Counted from the first letter of the stretch, positions 48,895 through 57,490 are shown. The stretch: 64,000 nt of DNA from Afipia sp. (GCA_024707075.1 JANQAK010000003.1:62001-126000), one strand, 5' to 3'. Notes: generated from the sequence alone by a model not told the origin. Program-made: numbers and translations.

Positions 48895-50335
48895 TTACGC
48901 CGCGTCGGACACGCGCAGCGTCTCCGCGATCCAGCGGTCGAGATCGGTAAGCGCCCGCGCGCTGATGGCCTGCTTTTTCGCAACGGTCTTCTCGTTGCCG
49001 CGCAGCCGCGTGCCGTCCGGCTTCTTCGTCGGCGGCGAGGCCAGCGGCGGAAACAATCCGAAGTTGATGTTCATCGGCTGAAACGAGCGCGGTCCGGCGT
49101 CGATGGTTTCGATATGGCCGCCGGTGATGTGCCCGAGCAGCGCGCCGAGCGCGGTCGTCGGCGGCGGCGGTGTGATTTCATTTCGCGTCGCTTCGGCAGC
49201 CGCAAACAGGCCGGCGAGCAGGCCGACGCCGGCGGATTCGACGTAGCCTTCGCATCCCGTCATCTGCCCCGCGAAGCGCAGGCGCGGCTGCGCGTGCAAT
49301 CGCAGTTGCGGATCGAGCAGCTTCGGTGAATTCAGAAAGGTGTTGCGGTGAAGTCCGCCGAGCCGCGCGAACTCCGCGTTCTCAAGACCCGGAATGGTGC
49401 GGAACACCTGTGTTTGCGCGCCGTGCTTCAGCTTGGTCTGGAAGCCGACCATATTGTAGAGCGTGCCGAGCTTGTTGTCCTGACGAAGCTGCACGATGGC
49501 ATAGGCTTTCACGGTCGGATCGCGCGGATTGGTCAGGCCGACCGGCTTCATCGGGCCGTGACGCAGCGTCTCGCGGCCGCGCGCGGCCATCACCTCGATC
49601 GGCAGGCAGCCGTCGAAGTAGGGCGTATTCTCTTCCCATTCCTTGAAGTCGGTCTTTTCGCCTGCGATCAGTGCATCGACGAAGGCGTCGTATTGCTCGC
49701 GCGTCATCGGGCAGTTGATGTAGTCGGCGCCGGTGCCGCCGGGGCCGACCTTGTCGTAGCGCGACTGAAACCATGCGATCTCCATGTTGATGGAGTCGCG
49801 ATGCACGATGGGCGCGATGGCGTCGAAGAAGGCGAGGGCGTCTTCACCGGACAGGCCGCGGATCGCATCGGCCAGCGCCGGCGATGTCAGTGGTCCGGTC
49901 GCGACGACGACGTTCTGCCATTCGGCCGGAGGGAGGCCCGCGATTTCCTCGCGGCAGAATCGCAATCTTCGGATGCGCTGCCAGCGCCGCGCTGACCGCT
50001 GCCGAAAAGCCGTCGCGATCAACCGCGAGCGCGCCGCCGGCCGGCACCTGATTGGCGTCGGCGCTGCGCATGATGAGGGAGTTGAGCTTGCGGAGTTCGG
50101 CATGCAGCAAACCGACGGCGTTGTTGGCCGCGTCGTCCGAGCGGAATGAATTGGAGCAGACCAGTTCGGCGAGGCTGTCGGTGCGGTGAGCCTCGGTCGT
50201 TCGCATCGGCCGCATCTCGTGCAGCACGACATTGACGCCGGCATTGGCGATCTGCCACGCGGCTTCCGAACCGGCGAGGCCGCCGCCGATAACGTGGACG
50301 GTATCGGTCGCGGTGGTCTTGGGATGATCTGTCAT
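48895..50335 (-). CDS. trmFO: tRNA m5U54 methyltransferase TrmFO, one frameshift
   Basis: Folate- and FAD-dependent enzyme that makes 5-methyluridine at position 54 of tRNAs. The start [19 protein letters not shown] gives the FAD motif [20 protein letters not shown], with [20 protein letters not shown] and [20 protein letters not shown], both diagnostic. After AAHPKIAIL the frame is lost, and family sequence resumes in another as [28 protein letters not shown] and [20 protein letters not shown]. One extra base in GCGGCAG at about 49953 explains it. Joined length is 479 residues, normal for TrmFO. Methyltransferase and trmFO may share a promoter, since they run the same way. Confidence 0.94.
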
Positions 50336-50418
50336 GGCCCTGAAGTAGAGCCAGCCGGGTGACGACGCAACCGCAGTTCGTGTTCAGCGGACGATGCGCC
50401 GCAGAGTTCGATACGACA

Positions 50419-50439
50419 ACGCCCGCAAGTCGCGGGCGT
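50419..50439 (-). terminator. Possible terminator hairpin after the DUF1127 gene
   Basis: A perfect eight-base stem, ACGCCCGC and GCGGGCGT, with a five-base loop, 27 bases past the DUF1127 stop on the minus strand. The following T tract is weak (TTGT), so this is a moderate candidate. Confidence 0.5.
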
Positions 50440-50465
50440 AATCCGTTCGTGATGCAGTTGCGGCC

Positions 50466-50618
50466 TTAGCCGTTGTAGGCGCCGGCTGCGACGCGCTGGA
50501 TGTCGGAGCGGTCAAGCCCGATATCAGCCAATTCCCGATCGCTCAACTGGGACAGCTCAGCAACATTGCGCTGATAGTCACGGAACGCCTGGATAGCGCG
50601 GATAAATGAGAGCAGCAT
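50466..50618 (-). CDS. DUF1127 small protein
   Basis: A 50-residue protein, MLLSFIRAIQAFRDYQRNVA then LSQLSDRELADIGLDRSDIQ and RVAAGAYNG. LSDxELxDIGLxRxDI is the signature of the DUF1127 (YjiS-like) family, small helical and basic proteins common in alphaproteobacteria. In some rhizobia they affect RNA turnover and phosphate or stress responses; the function here is unknown. AAGGAG lies eight bases before the ATG. A 477-base non-coding region lies upstream, long enough to contain regulatory sequence. Confidence 0.85.
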   Translation of the reverse strand: MLLSFIRAIQAFRDYQRNVAELSQLSDRELADIGLDRSDIQRVAAGAYNG

Positions 50619-51095
50619 TGTTAGTCTCCTTCGTAATCCCGATTCAGCCCTTGGAGGGAGCGTCCTCGTTAGAATGGAATATAGGTCAGGATTCTGCGGT
50701 GCAACACCGCAAATGTTGCGATGCAGCTAAGCTAATAACGCATGCCTACATCAAGAAGTGATTAATCTTTCACCTTGAATTCAACGCACCACGGTAACGA
50801 GAGATAACGTTTTCTCGTTCGCCACCATTTCTTAGGACGATATATCATGGGCTTGACGCAAAATAGATCAAGGCCAGGCTCTAGTCCTCTCAGCGGTAGT
50901 TGAGCAGGGTGGGCGCTAAGCTATGCTTTTTTGGCACCGAGCGTTGGATAGAAGGCCTTCCGGCCTGTTTTTGGCCTCGTGTGATGTTTAATACCGAACA
51001 ATAGTTCATTTTATCGACTGGACGGCATCTTTGGTTCGCACCTAATGCGTGTTGTCCTCGTAGACGTTACAGCCGGGCCGTGGCATAGCCGCTGG
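50619..51095. other. 477-base gene-free region
   Basis: It lies between the divergent DUF1127 gene and the DUF2946-like gene and is less GC-rich than its surroundings. I see no ORF with coding character. It has a dyad AACGAGA / TCTCGTT near 50795-50819, and a small hairpin AGGCC-TTCC-GGCCT at 50953-50966 followed by a T-rich GTTTTT. The latter could end a short transcript on the plus strand, so a small RNA is possible but not supported further. Promoters for both flanking genes must lie here. Confidence 0.5.
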
Positions 51096-51476
51096 ATGTC
51101 CGCCCGCTATTCCATCCGCAGGCTCCTCGTTGCCCTCGCGCTGTCGCAGGTGCTAGCGCTTCAGGCCTTGCTCCTGAACTGGGGCGGGGCGCTGGCGGTC
51201 TCTGGCGAGTTTGCGGGCGGCCTTGGGTTCATTTGCTCCGGCCTGTCGGAGAACCGGGGAGCTGGCGGCAACGAACCACCGGCCCGGCCGGACACCCACA
51301 AGAACTGCTTCGACGCCTGCCTGACAGCGCAAGCCGTCGCAAAGCTGCCTGATCCCGCTTCGCTCTTCGTGCGGCCGGCGGTTTACGCGCAGGTTTTGGT
51401 CCCGGCTGAAACACCGCTTCTCGAGATATCGGGAACGCGGGCCTTTCTGGCCCGGGCGCCGCCGATGCTGACCTGA
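51096..51476 (+). CDS. DUF2946-like copper-associated small protein
   Basis: A 126-residue protein with one N-terminal hydrophobic segment (LLVALALSQVLALQALLL). It has a cysteine pair in HKNCFDACLTAQAVAK and ends FLARAPPMLT. The (H)xxCxxACL and ARAPP features resemble DUF2946-type proteins encoded beside copper-handling genes. ATG 51096 is taken in place of an earlier start in the same frame because the helix follows it directly. It lies 44 bases before a YcnI-PCu(A)C copper protein and presumably shares its operon. I cannot state a biochemical role. Confidence 0.7.
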   Translation: MSARYSIRRLLVALALSQVLALQALLLNWGGALAVSGEFAGGLGFICSGLSENRGAGGNEPPARPDTHKNCFDACLTAQAVAKLPDPASLFVRPAVYAQVLVPAETPLLEISGTRAFLARAPPMLT

Positions 51477-51520
51477 GACGTTCGTTCCGGAATTCTCTCT
51501 CAGCATCATTCGAGGACAAC

Positions 51521-52534
51521 ATGATCATCAACTCTTGCAGCCCTCAGCGGCTGGTGGCCGGCGCTGGTTTCGCCGCAATGGCCGTCATCGCTTCGCACTC
51601 GTCCGCATTCGCGCACATCACGCTCGCGACCGGCGAGACCCGTCCTGGTACGTACTACAAGGCGGTGTTCCAGGTGCCGCATGGCTGCGATGGCGCGGCC
51701 ACCCAAACCATCCGCATCCAGATTCCGGAAGGCGTCATCGGCGTGAAGCCGATGCCCAAGGCAGGCTGGACACTCAATGTCACGCGCGGCGCTTACGCCA
51801 AGTCCTATCAGAGCCATGGCAAGGCCGTGACCGAGGGCCCGAAGGAAGTGGCGTGGTCGGGCGGATCGCTGCCGGACGACAATTACGATGAGTTCGTCTT
51901 CACCAGCTTCATCACCGATTTTCCGCCGGGGCAGGCGATCGCCTTTCCGACGGTTCAGCAGTGCGCGAAGGGCGAAGTCCGTTGGGATCAGATCGCGTCG
52001 GCCGGAGAAAATCCGCACAGCCTGAAATCGCCTGCGCCAGCGCTGCGGATCGTCTCCGATACAACGGTCGCGCAGGCTCAGATGGACCATACGAAGATGG
52101 GTGCAGCGCCCCAGACCGGCGCCGACACGTTCAAGATCGGTGATCTCGTTGTGGCATCGCCGTGGACGCGCGCGACGCCGGGCGGTGCCAAGATTGCAGG
52201 CGGCTATCTCAAGGTCACCAACAGCGGCAAGTCGCCCGATCGTCTGGTTAGTGCGACATCGGTCGGCGCCGATCGCGTGGAGATCCACGAAATGTCGATG
52301 ACCGACGGTGTCATGAAGATGCGGCCGCTGGCCGATGGATTGACTATCAAGCCCGGCGAGACGGTCGAATTGAAGCCGGGTGGTTTCCACATCATGTTCA
52401 TGGACATCAAACAGCCGCTGAAGCAGGGCGACACGCTGAAGGCCTCTCTGAAGTTCGAGAAGGCCGGCACACTCGATGTCAGCTTTAATGTCAGTGCGAT
52501 GGGGGCGACCAGCGAACCGGCGCACAAGCACTGA
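51521..52534 (+). CDS. YcnI-PCu(A)C fused periplasmic copper protein
   Basis: A 337-residue exported protein made of two copper-binding domains. After a signal peptide ending SSAFA the mature protein would begin with H32, the N-terminal histidine used by YcnI (DUF1775) domains to bind Cu(II), followed by ITLATGETRPGTYYKAVFQV to about 180. From about 203 a PCu(A)C domain follows (LVVASPWTRATPGGAKIAGG), with its metal motif H256-x-M258, M267 and H290-x-M292 (FHIMF). PCu(A)C proteins deliver Cu(I) to cytochrome oxidase. The two domains are usually separate proteins; here one chain carries both. The end APAHKH-like tail is histidine containing. Confidence 0.93.
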   Translation: MIINSCSPQRLVAGAGFAAMAVIASHSSAFAHITLATGETRPGTYYKAVFQVPHGCDGAATQTIRIQIPEGVIGVKPMPKAGWTLNVTRGAYAKSYQSHGKAVTEGPKEVAWSGGSLPDDNYDEFVFTSFITDFPPGQAIAFPTVQQCAKGEVRWDQIASAGENPHSLKSPAPALRIVSDTTVAQAQMDHTKMGAAPQTGADTFKIGDLVVASPWTRATPGGAKIAGGYLKVTNSGKSPDRLVSATSVGADRVEIHEMSMTDGVMKMRPLADGLTIKPGETVELKPGGFHIMFMDIKQPLKQGDTLKASLKFEKAGTLDVSFNVSAMGATSEPAHKH

Positions 52535-52607
52535 CGGTTGCGAAAAAATGACGCGGCGGCAATGCTGCCGCGTCATCGACTTCAGCGTTCTTGCCCTGCA
52601 AAACGAT

Positions 52608-53423
52608 TCAGGGCGCGCGATCGAGCTGACTTGCGAAATAGGCGATCGTCCTGGAATAGACCTCGCTCTTATTCCACTGTTGAAGCACCGCGAAATTGTC
52701 GCTGCCGGAATCCCATGGCTGGCCGCGCTTCCAGCCGTAGCTGGCAAGGAAGTTCGCGGTCGACGCCAGCACGTCGGGCGCGCTGCGCAAGAGGTCGCGC
52801 CGTCCGTTGTTGTCGAAATCGACGGCGAACTTGATGTAGGACGACGGCATGAACTGAGTCTGGCCGATTTCGCCGGCCCACGCGCCGCGCATCTCCGACG
52901 GCGCGAGATCGCCACGATCGACGATGCGCAGCGCGTCCATCAATTCAGCGCGAAACATTTCGGACCGGCGGCAATCGTAGGCGAGTGTTGCGACAGAACG
53001 GATGGTCGGGAATTTTCCGATGTTGGCGCCGTAGTCGGTTTCAAGTCCCCAGATCGCGACCAGGATGGAGCCCGGCACACCATAGCGTTCCTCAATGCGG
53101 GACAGCACCGATCCGTACTGCTTCATCTTGTTGGTGCCGGCCGCCAGCCGTGGCGGAACCATCCGGCCGGAGAATTGCTCGAAACTCTGTCGGAAGACCT
53201 GTTGTGACTTGTCGTGTGAGAGCACGCTGTTGTCGAGTGTCACCCCGTTCAGGGCTTGCGCGATTGTTTGCGGTGAAATTCCCTTCGACGCGGCCTCGCC
53301 CTTAACGTCTGTCAGCCAGCTCTCGAAATTTCCGGTGCCGCATGTTGCGGCGAGCGAGGAGGAAGAGGCCGTGAGTAACAGGAGCGCGGCGAAAGCCGCG
53401 CGGATAGTGGAGCCATCGGTCAT
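52608..53423 (-). CDS. Lytic murein transglycosylase, MltB family
   Basis: A 271-residue exported GH103-type lytic transglycosylase that cleaves peptidoglycan glycan strands to anhydro-ends. A signal peptide (FAALLLLTASSSSLAA) precedes the catalytic region with RIEERYGVPGSILVAIWGLE, ETDYGANIGKFPTIRSVATL (Glu in WGLETDYG is the expected catalytic acid), GEIGQTQFMPSSYIKFAVDF and NNGRRDLLRSAPDVLASTAN. It lacks a peptidoglycan-binding domain at the C terminus. ATG 53423 fits a signal peptide best; upstream in-frame starts exist. Confidence 0.9.
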   Translation of the reverse strand: MTDGSTIRAAFAALLLLTASSSSLAATCGTGNFESWLTDVKGEAASKGISPQTIAQALNGVTLDNSVLSHDKSQQVFRQSFEQFSGRMVPPRLAAGTNKMKQYGSVLSRIEERYGVPGSILVAIWGLETDYGANIGKFPTIRSVATLAYDCRRSEMFRAELMDALRIVDRGDLAPSEMRGAWAGEIGQTQFMPSSYIKFAVDFDNNGRRDLLRSAPDVLASTANFLASYGWKRGQPWDSGSDNFAVLQQWNKSEVYSRTIAYFASQLDRAP

Positions 53424-53587
53424 CAGGCAAGCCCGCCGCGTCATGCAATATATCCCGGTTGCGAATCTCGTTCGCAACCGCGGCCAAAACATGTCCTAAG
53501 GCCGGTCGGGATCGCTCGCCATTTCGACGAGGTGGCGAGCGTATCGCCGCCGCCTCTCATCCGCCCATGCTCGCCGTGCGATGGTGA

Positions 53588-54490
53588 TTATCTGTCTTTG
53601 CGTCCCCATGAGAACAGGTTGACCGGGAAGTCTGCCGCATAGCGCCGCGCTTTCGGCTGCGGCGACGGTTCATACGGCATCGCCACCGGCTCGATCACCT
53701 TGCGGTAGAGATGCCAGGTCGCATGGCCGAGCACCGGAATGACCACGGTCAGACCGAGGAAGAACGGGATCGTCCCAGCAATTAGCAACGCGGCGACGAT
53801 CAATCCCCATGCCGCCATCGGGATTGGGTTCTGCGCGACCGCGCGCACCGACGTGATCATCGCATCCGTCGCGCTGGCATGGCGATCGAGCATCAGCGGA
53901 AATGAGACAACGCTGATGCAAAGCGCGACGAAAGCGAACAGGAAACCGACGCCGCAGCCAACCACGATCAACTGCTGTCCTTCCGCTGTGGTCAGCACGC
54001 GGTGAAAGAAATCAGGGAAACTGGCCGCGGGCGCATATCCGAATGTCGCGTTGTAAATGGAGTTTGCAGCGGTAAGCCACACCAGGAACAGCACGAGAAG
54101 AAGTCCGCCGAAAAACACCATCGCGCCGATGGACGGCGAACGCAGCACGCTTAAGGCATGCGAGGCAGTGGAGGACTCTCCCTGTTCGCGACGCCTGGAA
54201 AGATCGTAGAACCCAAGGGCCGCGAACGGTCCAAGCAGCGCAAAACCCGCAGCAAGCGGAAACAGCAGCGGGAGGATCGAATAGCCGAGGATGGTCCGCG
54301 CCAGCAGGATTCCGAGCACGGGATAGATCAGCGCCAGCAGAATGGCGTGAGTGGGAGCGGCCTTGAAATCCTCCCATCCCATGCGGAGCGCGTCTTTGAG
54401 GTCTTCCAGAGTGATTGTCCGAACGGTGTACTTCGCGGGGTCGGATGCAAGCGGGAACGACTTGATGTCAGCCGAAACGGGATTGCTCAT
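53588..54490 (-). CDS. DUF2189 family membrane protein
   Basis: A 300-residue integral membrane protein with about six hydrophobic segments, such as HAILLALIYPVLGILLARTI, LLFPLAAGFALLGPFAALGF and MVFFGGLLLVLFLVWLTA. The pattern of LEDLKDALRMGWEDF near the start, GFYDLSRRREQG after helix 2 and FPLMLDRHASATDAMITS is that of the DUF2189 family found mainly in alphaproteobacteria; its function is not known. ATG 54490 has AAGGAGACAGT upstream. A single gene with no obvious partners. Confidence 0.85.
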   Translation of the reverse strand: MSNPVSADIKSFPLASDPAKYTVRTITLEDLKDALRMGWEDFKAAPTHAILLALIYPVLGILLARTILGYSILPLLFPLAAGFALLGPFAALGFYDLSRRREQGESSTASHALSVLRSPSIGAMVFFGGLLLVLFLVWLTAANSIYNATFGYAPAASFPDFFHRVLTTAEGQQLIVVGCGVGFLFAFVALCISVVSFPLMLDRHASATDAMITSVRAVAQNPIPMAAWGLIVAALLIAGTIPFFLGLTVVIPVLGHATWHLYRKVIEPVAMPYEPSPQPKARRYAADFPVNLFSWGRKDR

Positions 54491-54884
54491 GGTGACTGTC
54501 TCCTTGTCACACAGCGTTCCAGGACGCTGAGATTTCTCATAGGGCTCCGTGCGAACCCAAACGCTATCACGACCGCCGAAATCCAGTTGAGAAAATATCG
54601 CGATAGGCAGTCGCACTTGCGTGAGCAGTCGCAATAGATTTTTGAAATGCGGTGTGGAACCTATCGCGCATCATTGTGTTTTATGATGCTGGAGACGTCG
54701 GTCATTGTGGCGTCATTTTGGCACAATTGATTCAATCCACCGCGCGCTTGCGCAACTGCTGCATTGGCAAGCGATGACCGGACGTCTACACTCTTTCGTG
54801 ACCGGCGAGGCGCACGCCGGGGCAGCGGGGGAATCGGCGTCAACTTCATCCACCATCCAATGACGGGTTATCGGGAGTTTACAG
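54491..54884. other. 394-base gene-free region
   Basis: Between the divergent DUF2189 and DUF3597 genes. Contains a seven-base stem, GCATCAT / ATGATGC (54668-54689), and otherwise ordinary, lower-GC sequence compatible with two promoters. I find no coding sequence or known regulatory motif. Confidence 0.5.
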
Positions 54885-55253
54885 ATGAGCATTTTTGGAA
54901 AGATCATGAGCGCGATTTTCGGCACCAAGGCCGACGCTGCTGAGCCTGTCGGCGGAGTTGGTTCTGCCGCAGGAGGCACCAGTGCGAGCGTGCCGATGGT
55001 CGACGTCGCGCCGATTCTCGACAAGGCCGTTGCTGCCAAGGGCGAAAAACTCGAGTGGCGGACTTCGATCGTCGACCTGATGAAAGCTCTCAATATTGAT
55101 TCAAGCCTCGGCGCCCGCAAGGAACTCGCGAAGGAATTGAAGTACGACGGCGATACCAATGATTCGGCCAAGATGAATATCTGGCTGCACAAGCAGGTCA
55201 TGACCAAGCTCGCGGCTAACGGCGGCAAACTGCCGGATGATCTGAAGCACTGA
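54885..55253 (+). CDS. DUF3597 family protein
   Basis: A 122-residue protein, MSIFGKIMSAIFGTKADAAE, a glycine/serine-rich linker, then a helical domain with VDVAPILDKAVAAKGEKLEW, RTSIVDLMKALNIDSSLGAR and KMNIWLHKQVMTKLAANGGK. The order matches DUF3597 proteins, which resemble small DNA/peptidoglycan-binding-like domains, though no function is established. No signal peptide; it should be cytoplasmic. A good ribosome site (GGGAG) precedes the ATG and a strong terminator follows the stop, so it is a single-gene unit. Confidence 0.88.
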   Translation: MSIFGKIMSAIFGTKADAAEPVGGVGSAAGGTSASVPMVDVAPILDKAVAAKGEKLEWRTSIVDLMKALNIDSSLGARKELAKELKYDGDTNDSAKMNIWLHKQVMTKLAANGGKLPDDLKH

Positions 55254-55285
55254 TCGCCTTCGGCGCTTCACCAATATCCAGAAAG

Positions 55286-55308
55286 GCCCGCCAATGGCGG
55301 GTCTTTTT
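55286..55308 (+). terminator. Rho-independent terminator after the DUF3597 gene
   Basis: Stem GCCCGCC / GGCGGGT with loop AAT, then CTTTTT. It starts 33 bases past the stop codon. Confidence 0.88.
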
Positions 55309-55454
55309 CGCTGCACCGCAACCAAAGCGCGTTCGCGAACTCACTGTTCAAATCACAGCATCGGGAATACAAAATGCCAGCGCCGGTATAATCGTCCGCG
55401 GACAGCTAACACCAACAACAATGCCCGCGCAGTTCAGCAGAAGAGGGAGGAAAC

Positions 55455-56246
55455 ATGACCGAACTCAATCGTAGAAACATTCTCGCTGGAGGCGCGGCTG
55501 CTCTTGCCGGCACGGCTGCTCTTGGTGAAAGCGCCGAGGCGAAAGTCGGCCTGACGCCGATTTTTCCCGTCGCCCAGGTGACGGTTCCCGTCGTCGGTTT
55601 GAAGGAAGTCTTTCCGGTTCGGCGCATCTACTGCATCGGCCGCAACTACGCGGCCCATGCGATCGAGCGTGGTTCCGATCCCACGCGCGAGCCGCCGTTC
55701 TTCTTCCAGAAGCCGACTGACGCCATTCAGGTTGTCGCCATCGGCTCGGTCGGCGATCATCCGTATCCGACGCTGACGAAAAACTATCACCACGAAGTCG
55801 AACTTGTGGCGGCGCTGAAATCCGGCGGCAAGAACATTCCCGCCGACAAGGCGCTCGACCATGTCTACGGCTACGCACTCGGTCTCGACATGACACGGCG
55901 CGATTTGCAGAATGCCATGGGCGCCGAGAAGAAGCCTTGGGAAATCGGCAAGAGCTTCGATCATTCGGCCGTTCTTGGGCCGATCCATCCGGTGACCAAG
56001 ACGGGGCATTTCACCAAGGGCGCGATTTCGCTCGCCGTGAACGGGACGGTCAAGCAGAACTCCGATCTCAACAAGATGATCTGGAGCGTGGCCGAGCAGA
56101 TTTCGAAATTGTCGGAGGCTTTCGAACTGAAGGCAGGCGACATCATTTATTCAGGCACGCCGGAGAATGTCGGCCCGGTTGTGAAGGGCGACGTCTTGCT
56201 CTGCAAGTTGGAAGGTCTGCCGGATATGTCGATCAAGATCGTCTGA
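55455..56246 (+). CDS. Fumarylacetoacetase-family protein with Tat-like signal
   Basis: A 263-residue FAH-family protein. The first 25 residues, MTELNRRNILAGGAAALAGT, look like a twin-arginine signal (RR, then an alanine-rich core). The FAH fold follows: YCIGRNYAAHAIERGSDP, PFFFQKPTDAIQ, KNYHHEVELVAALKSGGKNI (metal-binding acidic residues) and DIIYSGTPENVGPVVKGD. Known FAH members are hydrolases or decarboxylases of beta-keto or fumaryl acids and are normally cytoplasmic. If exported, this one would act in the periplasm. No pathway partners are adjacent, so the substrate is open. A strong terminator lies just after it. Confidence 0.9.
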   Translation: MTELNRRNILAGGAAALAGTAALGESAEAKVGLTPIFPVAQVTVPVVGLKEVFPVRRIYCIGRNYAAHAIERGSDPTREPPFFFQKPTDAIQVVAIGSVGDHPYPTLTKNYHHEVELVAALKSGGKNIPADKALDHVYGYALGLDMTRRDLQNAMGAEKKPWEIGKSFDHSAVLGPIHPVTKTGHFTKGAISLAVNGTVKQNSDLNKMIWSVAEQISKLSEAFELKAGDIIYSGTPENVGPVVKGDVLLCKLEGLPDMSIKIV

Positions 56247-56270
56247 GTGGCGCTCGGATGAACAAAGGAA

Positions 56271-56297
56271 GCCCGCCGTATCGGCGGGCTTTTATTT
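56271..56297 (+). terminator. Rho-independent terminator after the FAH-family gene
   Basis: Perfect eight-base stem GCCCGCCG / CGGCGGGC, loop TAT, then TTTTATTT. It ends four bases before the stop of the convergent acetyltransferase gene, so it may serve both. Confidence 0.9.
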
Positions 56298-56300
56298 GGA

Positions 56301-56594
56301 TCAGGGCGAGCCAGACTCAGCAGCGATATCGGCAAACTCCGGATGCTTGTCCAGATAATCCACGACGAAGCCGCAACCGGCCACGACTTTCATTCCGTCG
56401 GCACGGATTTGCTCCAGTGCGCCCTGCACCAGTTTTGATGCGATGCCGCGTCCGCGCAGGGCAGGCGGCGTCTCGGTGTGGGTGATGATCACGGTGCCGG
56501 GTGCGAGCCGGTAGTTGGCAAACGCGGTCGCGCCGTTGACGTCGAGTTCGTAACGGCTCAGCGCAGTGTTGTTGCGGACAGCGGTCTGGCTCAT
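56301..56594 (-). CDS. Small GNAT-like N-acetyltransferase (copy 2)
   Basis: A 97-residue GCN5-related acetyltransferase-like protein of the short YjdJ type. It reads SRYELDVNGATAFANYRLAP, VIITHTETPPALRGRGIASK (acetyl-CoA pyrophosphate loop RGRGIASKL) and KVVAGCGFVVDYLDKHPEFA. It is a relative of the gene directly upstream, with the same order of motifs; a tandem duplication is likely. The C-terminal cysteine/histidine region in these short enzymes is thought to help acetyl transfer, but the substrate is unknown. Confidence 0.88.
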   Translation of the reverse strand: MSQTAVRNNTALSRYELDVNGATAFANYRLAPGTVIITHTETPPALRGRGIASKLVQGALEQIRADGMKVVAGCGFVVDYLDKHPEFADIAAESGSP

Positions 56595-56632
56595 GGGCTT
56601 TAGCCTCTTTGTCGTCGAAGGTGAGGATCGGC

Positions 56633-56908
56633 CTATTTGAGCAGGTCGGCGTATTCGGCGTGTTTGCCGATGTAAGCCTTCACGAACGGGCATTGGGGGA
56701 TGACCTTGAGCCCCGCAGCGCGCACCTGATCCAGTGCGCCCTTGATGAGCTTCGATCCGATGCCCTTGCCTTCGAGTTCCTTCGGCACCTCCGTATGGAT
56801 GAAGGTGATGACGCCGTCCAAAAGCGAGTAATATGTCGCCGCGAGATGGTCTTCGACGGCCAGTTCGTAGCGTTTCCTGGCCGGATTGTTTTGGACTGTC
56901 TCGGTCAT
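56633..56908 (-). CDS. Small GNAT-like N-acetyltransferase (copy 1)
   Basis: A 91-residue short GNAT protein: KRYELAVEDHLAATYYSLLD, VITFIHTEVPKELEGKGIGS (acetyl-CoA loop GKGIGSKLI) and VIPQCPFVKAYIGKHAEYAD. It precedes its paralogue by 38 bases on the same strand, so both are probably on one transcript. Residues at the same places (IGSKLI / IASKLV; PQCPFV / AGCGFV) show the common origin. No other gene is in the unit. Confidence 0.88.
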   Translation of the reverse strand: MTETVQNNPARKRYELAVEDHLAATYYSLLDGVITFIHTEVPKELEGKGIGSKLIKGALDQVRAAGLKVIPQCPFVKAYIGKHAEYADLLK

Positions 56909-57082
56909 GGTCTGCTCTCTTGATCCAGGGAAACAACAAAGTCGTCATGGCGCACCTTGTAAAGACCCGCCGGATTCATACGTTCGTTACAGACATACCC
57001 CGATGCGGCCAAGTGGTCGTTTTCAGTCGGAATGTGAGGCCTAAGGGCCGCCGGCGTATGCCTCTTTACAGGAGGTTTTACA

Positions 57083-57490
57083 ATGTCTGGCATCCGGTTT
57101 TTCGAAACTCACCGCACATGGGAAGATTGGTCCGGCATGCTGTTGGGCCTGCTGATCGTGGTCTCGCCTTGGATCAGGGGCGGAGCGAACCACGGGTTCG
57201 GCCAACTCTATGAGCCGGGCCTCGCAATTTTGAATGCGGTTCTGGTTGGCGTCCTCGTCTTTGGCCTTGCCCAGATGGAATATATTGCGCTCCAGCGCTG
57301 GGAAGAGGCGGGCGAGATGGCGCTTGGTCTGTGGCTTGTCGCCTCACCGTATGTCTTCGGTTATTCAGGCGACGGCGCGCTCAGATTCTGGCACGCCAGC
57401 CTTGGCGGCTTCGTCATCCTGTTGGCGGCCTTGAAACTCTGGCAGGATTGGGATCTGACGGATCAGGATCTCGCCCGGCACGGGCAATGA
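57083..57490 (+). CDS. SPW-repeat membrane protein
   Basis: A 135-residue membrane protein with four hydrophobic segments. The two SPW-type motifs, LIVVSPWIRGGANHGF and WLVASPYVFGYSGDGAL (the second with SPY), each lie at the end of a helix; this is the SPW-repeat family. The function is not known. AGGAGG lies eight bases before the ATG, a near-perfect ribosome site. It is a single gene in a region of poorly known small proteins. In the 205 bases downstream I see only the leader of the next gene. Confidence 0.85.
   Translation: MSGIRFFETHRTWEDWSGMLLGLLIVVSPWIRGGANHGFGQLYEPGLAILNAVLVGVLVFGLAQMEYIALQRWEEAGEMALGLWLVASPYVFGYSGDGALRFWHASLGGFVILLAALKLWQDWDLTDQDLARHGQ

Noticed and set aside
50855-50875. 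TTGACGCAAAATAGATCAA resembling an FNR/FixK box
   Set aside because: The half-sites TTGA and TCAA are 11 bases apart; FNR/FixK sites need a shorter fixed spacing, and no anaerobic gene lies next to it.
54715-54740. TGGCACAATTG resembling a sigma-54 promoter
   Set aside because: The GC expected ten bases after the GG is absent, and DUF3597 is not a known sigma-54 target.
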